The notes below the pieces were generated by a model. The model was not told where the DNA came from and searched no databases. It saw nothing but the letters and a program-made list of their open reading frames with translations. A stretch of DNA of 7,170 nucleotides from CAZIOH01 sp964540815. GTDB taxonomy: Bacteria; Myxococcota_A; Polyangia; Fen-1088. The translations under genes and the position numbers were made by a program. The DNA lies in the NCBI GenBank assembly GCA_964540815.1, contig CAZIOH010000168.1, forward strand, positions 1 to 7,170, written 5' to 3'. Shown here piece after piece: positions 1-6,061 of this stretch; position 1 is the stretch's first letter, and every line of letters begins with the position of its first letter.

Positions 1-340
1 TCTTGCGGTTGTGGGTCTCGGAGGCCGACATGAACACGGCGACCTCCTTCATCCCCGCCGCCATCGCCGACCCGAGGCCCTGCCGGTTCGGCACCAGGGC
101 CGAATAGATCACCCCGGGGTGGCGGATGATGCGTCGGGCGACCTCGGCGGCGTCGGCCAGCTGGGGGATCCACTTGGGGTTCACGAAGCTCGTGATCTCG
201 ATGGCCCGCAGGCCGGTGACCGACAGGGCGTCGATGAAGGCCACCTTGTCGTCGGTGGGAATCAGGCGCGATTCGTTCTGGAGCCCGTCGCGCGGGCCGA
301 CCTCGTAGATGGTGACGTCGGGGGGCAGCTCTTCGAACAC
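1..340 (-). CDS. Hydroxymethylglutaryl-CoA lyase, N-terminal part (runs off left edge)
   Basis: The reverse strand, starting with GTG at 338-340, encodes 113 residues before the window ends. Visible motifs match HMG-CoA lyase (HMGL-like TIM barrel): YEVGPRDGLQNE at residues 12-23, holding the Arg17-Asp18 pair that in this family contributes catalysis and divalent-metal binding; AIEITSFVNPKWIPQL at 46-61, with the active-site Glu48; and a SASETHNRK strand at the end. The enzyme cleaves HMG-CoA to acetoacetate and acetyl-CoA in leucine degradation, in the cytoplasm. The start is constrained: an in-frame TAA lies six codons upstream, no other start codon lies between, and AGGG sits 5 nt before the GTG. 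The C-terminal part with the conserved Cys loop is outside the window, so completeness cannot be judged. It lies 122 bp downstream of the HAD gene on the same strand. A related HMGL-like lyase is the alternative, but the ITSFVNPKW motif favours the true lyase. Confidence 0.93.
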   Translation of the reverse strand, partial: MFEELPPDVTIYEVGPRDGLQNESRLIPTDDKVAFIDALSVTGLRAIEITSFVNPKWIPQLADAAEVARRIIRHPGVIYSALVPNRQGLGSAMAAGMKEVAVFMSASETHNRK

Positions 341-345
341 GGTGA

Positions 346-349
346 CCCT
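346..349 (-). promoter_or_regulatory. Shine-Dalgarno of the HMG-CoA lyase gene
   Basis: On the reverse strand AGGG is followed by 5 nt and then the GTG at 340. It is the only ribosome-binding-like element between the in-frame TAA and the conserved coding sequence, so it supports the GTG start. Confidence 0.5.
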
Positions 350-430
350 GAAACTTTAGCACGCGGTGCGCAGCGCCCATGCCGTGCCGCCACGCAGGGA
401 GCGCACGCGGCCCCGGCGGCCCCGAAGGGT

Positions 431-458
431 CGCACGCGCGCACGCGCGCACGCGCGCA
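431..458. repeat. 28-bp alternating pyrimidine-purine tract (8-bp tandem repeat, 3.5 copies)
   Basis: Every step from 431 to 458 alternates pyrimidine and purine. Read on the reverse strand it is TGCGCGCG repeated three times plus TGCG. It starts 4 bp beyond the HAD stop codon. Alternating CG/CA tracts of this kind are the classic sequence able to adopt left-handed Z-DNA under negative supercoiling; whether it does so here is inference. Confidence 0.85.
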
Positions 459-462
459 GGCG

Positions 463-1167
463 TCAGTCTCGCACCAGGGCGGCCAGCAGCGCGTCGGTGA
501 CGTCGGCCAGGGTGTCGACCACCACGTCGGCCGGCGACAGATCGTAGCCCACGAAGTTACCCACCCGCACGCCGATCACCCGCGCCCCGGCAGCCTTGCC
601 AGCCAGGATCCCGGGCGTGGCGTCCTCGATGACCACGCACTGGCGGGCCCGTGCGCGCACCCCGAGCCGATCCATGGCCATGAGATAGGGATCCGGCTCG
701 GGCTTCCCGCGCGGGTAATCCTCGGCGCCGAGCGCGACCGGGAACAGCTCCGCCACGCCGATGCCGGCGATGGCGTCCTGCACCTCGACGCGGCTCGCGC
801 CCGAGGCGATGGCCAGCGGGACGCCCGCCGCCGCCAGGCGCCGGACGGTCTCGACGGCGGCCGGCAGGGCGCGGTGACCGGTCAGCGCCAGGAGCGCCCG
901 CTTCTGGTCGACCGCCGCCGCGATGAGCGCGGGCATGGAGAGGTGCAGGTGATGCCGGGCGGTGAGACGGGCGTGAATCTCGTTCCACGAGTGACCGATG
1001 ACGAAGCGCCGCTCCTCCTCGTCCAGCTCGGCGCCGAGGTGCCGACAGGCCAGCACCACCGACTCCACGTTGGCGCGCTCGGAGTCCACCAGCGTGCCAT
1101 CCAGATCGAAGAGCACCGCCGCCAGCTCGGGCAGGGACTGGCGGACGCTGGCGGCCTCGGGTGACAC
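463..1167 (-). CDS. HAD-superfamily hydrolase (beta-phosphoglucomutase-like phosphatase)
   Basis: A 234-residue protein with all four haloacid dehalogenase motifs in order. Motif I is DLDGT at 21-25, with nucleophile Asp21 and acid/base Asp23. Motif II is the Ser of IASGAS (Ser122). Motif III is Lys155 in PRGKPEPDPY. Motif IV is IEDATPG, with Mg-binding Glu181-Asp182. A helical cap (about residues 30-100) sits between motifs I and II, the C1 cap arrangement of the beta-phosphoglucomutase/phosphoglycolate phosphatase group. The length is typical for that group. It is cytosolic and acts on a small phosphorylated metabolite; the substrate (sugar phosphate, 2-deoxyglucose-6-phosphate or phosphoglycolate) cannot be read from sequence. 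The start is GTG at 1165-1167, the first start after an in-frame TAG four codons upstream; no clear Shine-Dalgarno is visible. It sits between the transporter and the HMG-CoA lyase on the same strand and may share their transcript. Confidence 0.93.
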   Translation of the reverse strand: MSPEAASVRQSLPELAAVLFDLDGTLVDSERANVESVVLACRHLGAELDEEERRFVIGHSWNEIHARLTARHHLHLSMPALIAAAVDQKRALLALTGHRALPAAVETVRRLAAAGVPLAIASGASRVEVQDAIAGIGVAELFPVALGAEDYPRGKPEPDPYLMAMDRLGVRARARQCVVIEDATPGILAGKAAGARVIGVRVGNFVGYDLSPADVVVDTLADVTDALLAALVRD

Positions 1168-1221
1168 GCCGGACTTCTACCGACGGTCCACCGCCGCGTC
1201 AAAGGCGGCCCGCTCAGCGGT

Positions 1222-1258
1222 CGAGCCCCGCGCCGGCGGATGCGCCCTCGGGGGCTCG
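1222..1258 (-). terminator. Inverted repeat downstream of the EamA gene, possible weak terminator
   Basis: CGAGCCCC at 1222-1229 pairs perfectly with GGGGCTCG at 1251-1258, leaving a 21-nt GC-rich loop, 9 nt after the EamA stop. No T-run follows on the reverse strand, so it could be an attenuating or processing hairpin rather than a true intrinsic terminator. Confidence 0.3.
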
Positions 1259-1267
1259 GTCGGAGGC

Positions 1268-2167
1268 TCACAGGGCGAGCGTGATCACCCCGGCGCAGGC
1301 CAGGCCGGCCCCGAGCAGGACCCCGAGGCCGGGACGCTCGCCCTGCACCAGCCACGCGAAGAGCACCGTGAACGCCGAGGCCAGCCCGGCGAGAGGCGCC
1401 ACCACCGCCACCGGCGCGTGCGCCATCCCGAGCGAGATCCAGGCGAAGCCCAGGGTCTCGAACAGGCCGGCCCCGAGCACCGGTAGCCAGGCGCGACCTC
1501 GCGGGGCGGAGAGCTCGATGCCCCGCCACCGCGCGAGGGGGACCCCGAGCAGCAGATCCAGCAGGAAGACGAGCGGGATGGCGCCGAGGCTCCCGGTGGT
1601 GGGCGCCAGCCGACCGATCGCCGGGATGAGCACGCCGAAGCCGAGGGCACCCCCGAGCGCCGCCCACAGTCCGCCGACGGGCCCTCGCCCGCCGGTTGCC
1701 GGGAGCGCGGGCGCGGCGGGGCTGGCCGGCGGCGCCGCGGCGGCGTCCTGTGAGAACCTCGAGACCACCAGCACCCCGAGCATCACGAGCGCGGCCCCCG
1801 CACCGTGCGCGGGGCGGAGCGTCTCGCCGAGCAGCCCGAGCGAGATCCCCGCCGCCACCACCGACCACGCCGACATGATCGGCACCACCACCGACAGGCG
1901 CCCGCGCAGGGTCGCGTAGAACAGACACGGGTAGGCCACCACGGCGGCCAGCCCGGCCACGGCAGCCCAGAGGACCGTCCCCCGGTCGGGAGCCCGCACG
2001 CGCGTGTCGAGCAACCACGCGAGCGGCGCCGCCCCCGTCATCCCCGCGAGCTGCGCCCAGACCAGGGCCCGCAGCGGGCCGACCCGCCGCGCCGAGCGCT
2101 GAACGAACACGTTCGCCGCCGCCCAGCTGGCGCTGGCCAGGAGTCCCATGACGACGCCGAAGAGCAT
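1268..2167 (-). CDS. EamA/DMT-family transporter
   Basis: A 299-residue, strongly hydrophobic protein with about ten membrane helices in two homologous halves, the usual size and layout of the drug/metabolite transporter (DMT, EamA) superfamily. Half one covers about residues 1-136 and half two about 166-298. Each half ends with the family-typical Gly-Glu before its last helix: LGETLRP at 113-119 and QGERPG at 275-280. The halves are joined by an unusually Ala/Pro-rich linker at about 139-165. It lies in the inner membrane and probably exports or imports a small metabolite; EamA proteins are too diverse to assign a substrate. The ATG at 2165-2167 is the first start of the frame; no good Shine-Dalgarno precedes it, and Met7 is a possible alternative. 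It is the promoter-proximal gene of the leftward run, followed 100 bp later by the HAD gene, and is divergent from the lipid kinase. Confidence 0.9.
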   Translation of the reverse strand: MLFGVVMGLLASASWAAANVFVQRSARRVGPLRALVWAQLAGMTGAAPLAWLLDTRVRAPDRGTVLWAAVAGLAAVVAYPCLFYATLRGRLSVVVPIMSAWSVVAAGISLGLLGETLRPAHGAGAALVMLGVLVVSRFSQDAAAAPPASPAAPALPATGGRGPVGGLWAALGGALGFGVLIPAIGRLAPTTGSLGAIPLVFLLDLLLGVPLARWRGIELSAPRGRAWLPVLGAGLFETLGFAWISLGMAHAPVAVVAPLAGLASAFTVLFAWLVQGERPGLGVLLGAGLACAGVITLAL

Positions 2168-2331
2168 TGCGCGCGCAGCTTAGTACAGGCCTGTCAAATC
2201 CCGTGGCCGGACCCGTGGTCGTGGCCGTTTCGTGGCCGTGCACGTGCGCGGGAACGCCCCCTTGAGCGTGCTTGATCCTGCGCCGCGGGACTTCGCGGGG
2301 CCCGGTCGATCTGTTATGAAACGCGCACGCC
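2168..2331. promoter_or_regulatory. Divergent intergenic/promoter region
   Basis: This 164-bp gap lies between the outward-facing transporter and lipid kinase genes, so promoters for both should be here. On the reverse strand a perfect TTGACA (-35-like, at 2182-2187) lies about 15 bp before the EamA ATG, too close for a matched -10. TACTAA (2171-2176) is -10-like but lacks a well-placed -35. On the forward strand no convincing sigma-70 pair is visible before 2332. The octamer CGTGGCCG occurs at 2202-2209, 2220-2227 and 2231-2238, with a one-mismatch copy at 2214-2221. A GCACGTGC palindrome sits at 2240-2247. The promoter assignment rests on gene arrangement rather than clear motifs. Confidence 0.4.
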
Positions 2332-3321
2332 ATGTCGACCTCGCTGGCCGGAAGCCCGATGCAGCCCGCCCTCGTGATCGTCAACCCCAAGGCCGGGGGA
2401 GGGGTGAGCGAGCGCCGCTGGGCGCGGTTCGTCGGCGCGGTCACGACCGGCCTCGGTGAGGTCGACGTGCGCTTCACCGAGGCCCGCGGACATGCGCGCG
2501 AGCTCGCCCGCGACGCCGGCAGGGCTGGTCGCGGGCTGGTGGTGGCGTTCGGCGGCGACGGCACCATCTCCGAGGTGGCCGCGGGCCTCCTGGCCGCCGC
2601 CGACGAGACGGCGGGCGGCCCCGGTTCGGGACCGGGTAGCGCGGCGCCGACCTGCGAGCTCGGGATCATCCCCCGCGGAACCGGTGGAGACTTTCGCCGG
2701 ACCCTCGATCTGCCCCACGACGTGGCCAAGGCCGCGGCCCGCATCCGCGCCGCCCCGGCCCGCCTGGTCGACGTCGGGCGGGTGACGTACACGATCCCCG
2801 GCGGCGCCCTCGAGTCCCGCATCTTTGTCAACGTGGCCTCCTTCGGCTTCTCGAGCAACGTCGCCGAGCGCGCCAATCACGCTTCGAAGGCCCTCGGGGC
2901 CAAGGCGGCCTTCCTCGGGGCCACCCTCAAGGCCCTCGTGTCCTACGAGAACAACGAGGTCCTGCTGGAGATCGACGGCGAGCCCGCCGTGCGGCGCACC
3001 CTCATGCTGGCCGCGGTGGGCAAGGGCCGGTACTTCGGCGGCGGAATGAAGATTTGCCCGGAGGCCCGCCTCGACAGCGGCGAGCTCTCGCTGGTCCTGG
3101 TGGGCGATCTCGGCAAGCTCGAGGTGGTCGGGAATCTGCACCGGCTCTTCGCCGGCACCCACCTGACGCTCGACGACGTGCGCAGCCGGGCGATTCACCG
3201 CCTGGCGGCCCGCCCGGTCGAGCCCGATCAGCTGATCCCGGTCGAGCTCGACGGCGAGACGCCTGGTCACCTGCCGGCGACCTTCGAGGTGCTGCCGCTC
3301 GCGCTACGCATCCGGTTCTGA
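2332..3321 (+). CDS. Diacylglycerol kinase-like lipid kinase (DAGK catalytic family)
   Basis: A 329-residue cytosolic or membrane-associated kinase expected to phosphorylate a lipid such as diacylglycerol, sphingosine or ceramide using ATP. Visible motifs are: the N-terminal strand LVIVNPKAGGG (14-24); the nucleotide-binding FGGDGTISEV (73-82); IIPRGTGGDFRRTL (112-125), equivalent to the family's PxGTxNDFAR signature but with Gly for Asn; GGGMKICPEARLDSG, the conserved C-terminal barrel segment; and LDGE near the end (306-309). A short Gly/Pro-rich insertion lies at about 92-106. The length is close to that of YegS/DgkB-type kinases. The ATG at 2332 has no purine-rich site before it. Met10 (ATG at 2359) has GGAAG 4 nt upstream and would put the NPKAG motif at the usual distance from the N-terminus, so it is a serious alternative start. 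The gene stands alone on the forward strand and converges on the protein kinase. The exact lipid substrate cannot be told. Confidence 0.92.
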   Translation: MSTSLAGSPMQPALVIVNPKAGGGVSERRWARFVGAVTTGLGEVDVRFTEARGHARELARDAGRAGRGLVVAFGGDGTISEVAAGLLAAADETAGGPGSGPGSAAPTCELGIIPRGTGGDFRRTLDLPHDVAKAAARIRAAPARLVDVGRVTYTIPGGALESRIFVNVASFGFSSNVAERANHASKALGAKAAFLGATLKALVSYENNEVLLEIDGEPAVRRTLMLAAVGKGRYFGGGMKICPEARLDSGELSLVLVGDLGKLEVVGNLHRLFAGTHLTLDDVRSRAIHRLAARPVEPDQLIPVELDGETPGHLPATFEVLPLALRIRF

Positions 3322-3367
3322 CCTCCGGAGCGCCTCGGCGCTGCACCTGCACCGGGCCCGGCGGCCC
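3322..3367. terminator. Short convergent spacer with small hairpins, possible bidirectional terminator
   Basis: The 46 bp between the two converging stop codons contain a small hairpin, AGCGC-CTCG-GCGCT at 3329-3342, and the perfect palindrome CCGGGCCCGG at 3352-3361. Neither is followed by a T-run. Termination is inferred mainly from the tail-to-tail arrangement. Confidence 0.25.
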
Positions 3368-5929
3368 TCAGTCGACCTTCGGTCCTCCGTTGACCTCGAG
3401 CCAGAAGTCGATCTGCGCGAGCGCCCACTTCGTCACCGGGTTGGGGGACTCGCGGGTGTACTCCTCCCGCGCGCGCAGGGTGAGTGCCCGGGCGCGGGGC
3501 ACCTCGGTGCCGGTCTCGGCCAGCGCACAGGCCAGCGCGAAGTGCACCTCACCGAGGCAGGTCGACTTGTTCTCCTTCTCGTCCCGGATCTCGGCCGCCC
3601 GCTCGAGGACTGGCAAGGCCCGGGCGGCCTGCCCCGCGCCGAGGTACGCGAGGCCGAGGGCGGTCAAGGGATACGAGAGCATCACCCCATCCGGGGCGCT
3701 CTCGCCCTCGAAGATGGCGATGGCGCGGGCGCACATGCGGGCGGCCTCCTCGAAGCGACCGAGGCGGTTCAGGATCTCGCCGTAGTTGGACAGGAGGACC
3801 GCGGTCCGCGGATGCTCCGGACCGAGGCAGGTCTCGAGGATCCGGAGCGCGCGCTCCATGGTCTGAACCGCCGCCTCCACGTCCCCCAGCTGCTCGAGGT
3901 TGATGGCCACGTTGCCGAGCGACATCCCGACCTCGGCGCTGTCGGGCCCGTGCACCTTCTCCTTGGCGACCACCGCGCGTCGCGCGTCCTCCACCGCGTC
4001 GTTCAGGCGCCCTTGCCGCTCGCGCATGGCGCCACGGTTGTTGTAGAGCCAGCCCCACAGGTACTCTTGGCCGCCCATCCGGCGCAACAGGGTCTCGGCG
4101 TGGCGCGCCCAGATCTCGCCCGCGTCGAAGCGGAGCAGCGCGTCCCCGACCATGTACACCAGCTGCGCCGCGGCCTTGGCGGCCACCTCGTCGTGGCGCG
4201 AGAGCTCGGCGGTCCACACCGCCTCCTCGAAGGCCGCCGCGGCCACCGTGGCGTCACGCCGCTCGCCGTGCAGGTTCCCGAGCTCGAACAGCGTCTCCGC
4301 CAGCAGGGGGCCATAGCCGGTCCGACGCACCTCCTCCTCGAGGGGACCCATCAACTTCAGGCCCTCGCTGAGACGACCGACGCTGCACTGGACCCGGACC
4401 TCCGCCAGGCGGGTCCGCAAGCCATCGACGGTGGCACGGACCGTCGGATCGTCGGGGGGCTTGACCACCGCGCGCAGCAGCTTGATGTCGGCGCAGCGCT
4501 CGAGGTTCCCGAGCGCGCTGGCCGCGCTCACGGCGTTCTCGACCACCTCGGCATTGGCTTCACGGAACACCTGGGAGAGGGCCCGCAGGCTGTCGAGGCC
4601 CTCCTCCAGGCTGGCCATGCGCAGATCGAAGATCTCCACCGACTGCTCTCCGCGCACGTGGGTGGCCTCGCAGGCGTCGGTGTACATGTCGCACCAGGTC
4701 CTCGCGTAGCGGTCGAGGATCGCGCTCACCTTCTCGAAGGCTGCCTCCGCGTACTTCTTGCCGGTGGCCATGAAGGCCGCCCGGATCTCGGCCTTGATGC
4801 CGGTGTCGGCCGACCTTCCGCGGCGCGGGGCCTCCCAGATTCCAGCCAGCTTCGCGGCGGCGCTGGCCGCGAAGCGCCGCCGCGGCGTCCCCATCCGGCT
4901 CTTGTCGAGCACCGCGAGGAGCTCCTTCATCGACGGCCATCGGTCGGTCGGCTCCCGCTGCAGGCCCCGCAGCACGATCTTGCGCACCCAGCTTGGAACC
5001 TTGGTGTCCGGGGGCGGCGGTCGCACCTCTCCCTTGGCCACGCTCTCCATGATGTCGGAGATGGTGCGCCCGGCGAAGGGACGCTCCCCGTAGAGGGCCT
5101 CGTGCAGCGCCACGCAGAAGCTGAACTGATCGCTCCGCTCGTCGATCTGCGAGCCCCGGAACTGCTCCGGCGACATGTAGGCGGGCGTCCCCAGCATGGC
5201 GCCGGTCTGGGTGATGCGGATGTTCAGCGTCTCGCTCGAGTTGCCGAAGCTGCCCGCGGGCGGGGCCGGCCCGAGGGCCATGGCCCGGGTGGACTCGACG
5301 TCCGAGCTAGAGCTGGCCGAGGCGTCGGCGGTGTTCGCCACCCGCTCGTGCTCTCCCGGTGCGGGCCGCTCGTCGTCGCGCTCGAACACGCCTCGCGCCA
5401 GCCCGAAGTCCATAACCCGGACCCCGCCGTCCGGGCTGATCATGACGTTCTCGGGCTTGAAATCTCGGTGGATCAAGCCCTTCTCGTGGGCCGCCACCAG
5501 GCCCCGGCCGGCGTCCGCGTAGACGCTGAGGATCTCCGGCCAGGTGCGGGGCTCGGCGTGCATCCAGTACCCGAGCGTGCTGCCGTCCACGAACTGCATG
5601 GCGATGAAGACGTCGTCGTGAAAGGCCCCGACGTCGTAGACCGTCACCACGTTGGGGTGGGACAGCTTGGCGATGGCCTGGGCCTCGCGCATCAGGCGGA
5701 CCCGGCCTTCGCGTGCGCTGCCCTGATCGCGACCGAGCCGCACGAGCTTGATGGCGATCTTGCGGTCGAGCTGCGGATCGTAGGCCGCGTAGACCTCGCC
5801 CATCGCGCCCTTCCCGATCATCCCGAGGACCGTGTACCGACCGAGCATGGATGCGCGGGTCAACGCGCTCGAGCTTTCACGAGATTCAGGAGTGATCATC
5901 GACGACACCGCGGCTGCCCCCCTCACCAT
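3368..5929 (-). CDS. Serine/threonine protein kinase with C-terminal TPR repeats
   Basis: With the ATG at 5927-5929 the protein has 853 residues. The kinase domain spans about 32-340: glycine loop GKGAMG (39-44), Lys61 in IAIK, Glu82, catalytic loop HRDFKPEN (154-161), DFG (174-176), GTPAYMSPEQ (247-256), Asp267 and Arg330. All catalytic residues are present, so it should be active. The activation segment carries a roughly 60-residue Ser/acidic insertion (180-240). A helical domain with RGEQS (426-430) spans about 372-510, and five or six tetratricopeptide-like repeats fill about 540-840, suited to binding a partner protein. No membrane helix is visible, so it is predicted cytosolic. The frame stays open to a TTG at 5992, but that codon abuts the upstream hairpin, so ATG 5929, GTG 5908 or ATG 5899 is more likely; none has a good Shine-Dalgarno. 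This is a typical myxobacterial eukaryote-like kinase; its signal and targets are unknown. Confidence 0.93.
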   Translation of the reverse strand: MVRGAAAVSSMITPESRESSSALTRASMLGRYTVLGMIGKGAMGEVYAAYDPQLDRKIAIKLVRLGRDQGSAREGRVRLMREAQAIAKLSHPNVVTVYDVGAFHDDVFIAMQFVDGSTLGYWMHAEPRTWPEILSVYADAGRGLVAAHEKGLIHRDFKPENVMISPDGGVRVMDFGLARGVFERDDERPAPGEHERVANTADASASSSSDVESTRAMALGPAPPAGSFGNSSETLNIRITQTGAMLGTPAYMSPEQFRGSQIDERSDQFSFCVALHEALYGERPFAGRTISDIMESVAKGEVRPPPPDTKVPSWVRKIVLRGLQREPTDRWPSMKELLAVLDKSRMGTPRRRFAASAAAKLAGIWEAPRRGRSADTGIKAEIRAAFMATGKKYAEAAFEKVSAILDRYARTWCDMYTDACEATHVRGEQSVEIFDLRMASLEEGLDSLRALSQVFREANAEVVENAVSAASALGNLERCADIKLLRAVVKPPDDPTVRATVDGLRTRLAEVRVQCSVGRLSEGLKLMGPLEEEVRRTGYGPLLAETLFELGNLHGERRDATVAAAAFEEAVWTAELSRHDEVAAKAAAQLVYMVGDALLRFDAGEIWARHAETLLRRMGGQEYLWGWLYNNRGAMRERQGRLNDAVEDARRAVVAKEKVHGPDSAEVGMSLGNVAINLEQLGDVEAAVQTMERALRILETCLGPEHPRTAVLLSNYGEILNRLGRFEEAARMCARAIAIFEGESAPDGVMLSYPLTALGLAYLGAGQAARALPVLERAAEIRDEKENKSTCLGEVHFALACALAETGTEVPRARALTLRAREEYTRESPNPVTKWALAQIDFWLEVNGGPKVD

Positions 5930-5992
5930 CGACACTTGGACCACCGCGCTGTAGCCCGACCACCCGGTATCGGGGGCGGGCCCGGGACGCAA

Positions 5993-6030
5993 GCGAGGGG
6001 GCCTTCGAGACCAGCTCGAAGCCCCCTCGC
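5993..6030 (-). terminator. Strong hairpin, terminator of the lectin gene
   Basis: The arms at 5993-6009 and 6015-6030 pair along 16 bp with one bulged C and a 5-nt loop (6010-6014). The hairpin lies 31 nt beyond the stop codon of the ricin-type gene and ahead of the kinase start. Only two Ts follow on the reverse strand, so it is not a textbook intrinsic terminator, but its length and position make transcript-end formation likely. It also argues that kinase translation starts downstream of it. Confidence 0.65.
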
Positions 6031-6061
6031 GTGAACACCCTCTCTTCGTGCCGAACCGCGG

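Larger units (their letters stand above)
341..462. other. Intergenic spacer between HMG-CoA lyase and HAD genes
   Basis: This 122-bp gap carries the alternating purine/pyrimidine tract at 431-458 next to the HAD stop codon and the ribosome-binding site of the lyase gene at its other end. A TAAAGT stretch just upstream of that site on the reverse strand is too poor a -10 match to call a promoter. I see no small gene or RNA in it. Confidence 0.6.

Noticed and set aside
11..547. A 178-codon forward frame at the left edge
   Set aside because: It lies antisense to the clear HMG-CoA lyase reading frame and continues through the intergenic Z-DNA-like tract into the HAD gene; it has no motif.
2171..2187. 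A TTGACA with a nearby TACTAA as a sigma-70 promoter for the transporter
   Set aside because: The two boxes are only 5 bp apart and cannot form a -35/-10 pair, and no -10 lies 16-18 bp beyond TTGACA before the start codon, so I do not call a defined promoter.
882..2876. A 664-codon open frame on the reverse strand crossing three genes
   Set aside because: It overlaps the HAD, transporter and lipid kinase genes out of frame and spans the divergent intergenic region. Its translation is low-complexity Arg/Ala/Gly/Pro typical of a GC-rich shadow frame.
2314..3270. A 318-codon reverse frame antisense to the lipid kinase
   Set aside because: The forward strand carries NPKAGGG, GGDGT and GTGGDF motifs in order; the antisense frame has none and is a compositional shadow.
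3542..6034. An 830-codon open frame on the forward strand, antisense to the kinase gene
   Set aside because: It mirrors the codon structure of a GC-rich gene. Its translation is rich in His, Arg, Gly and Ala with no recognisable motif, whereas the opposite strand has a complete kinase and TPR protein.
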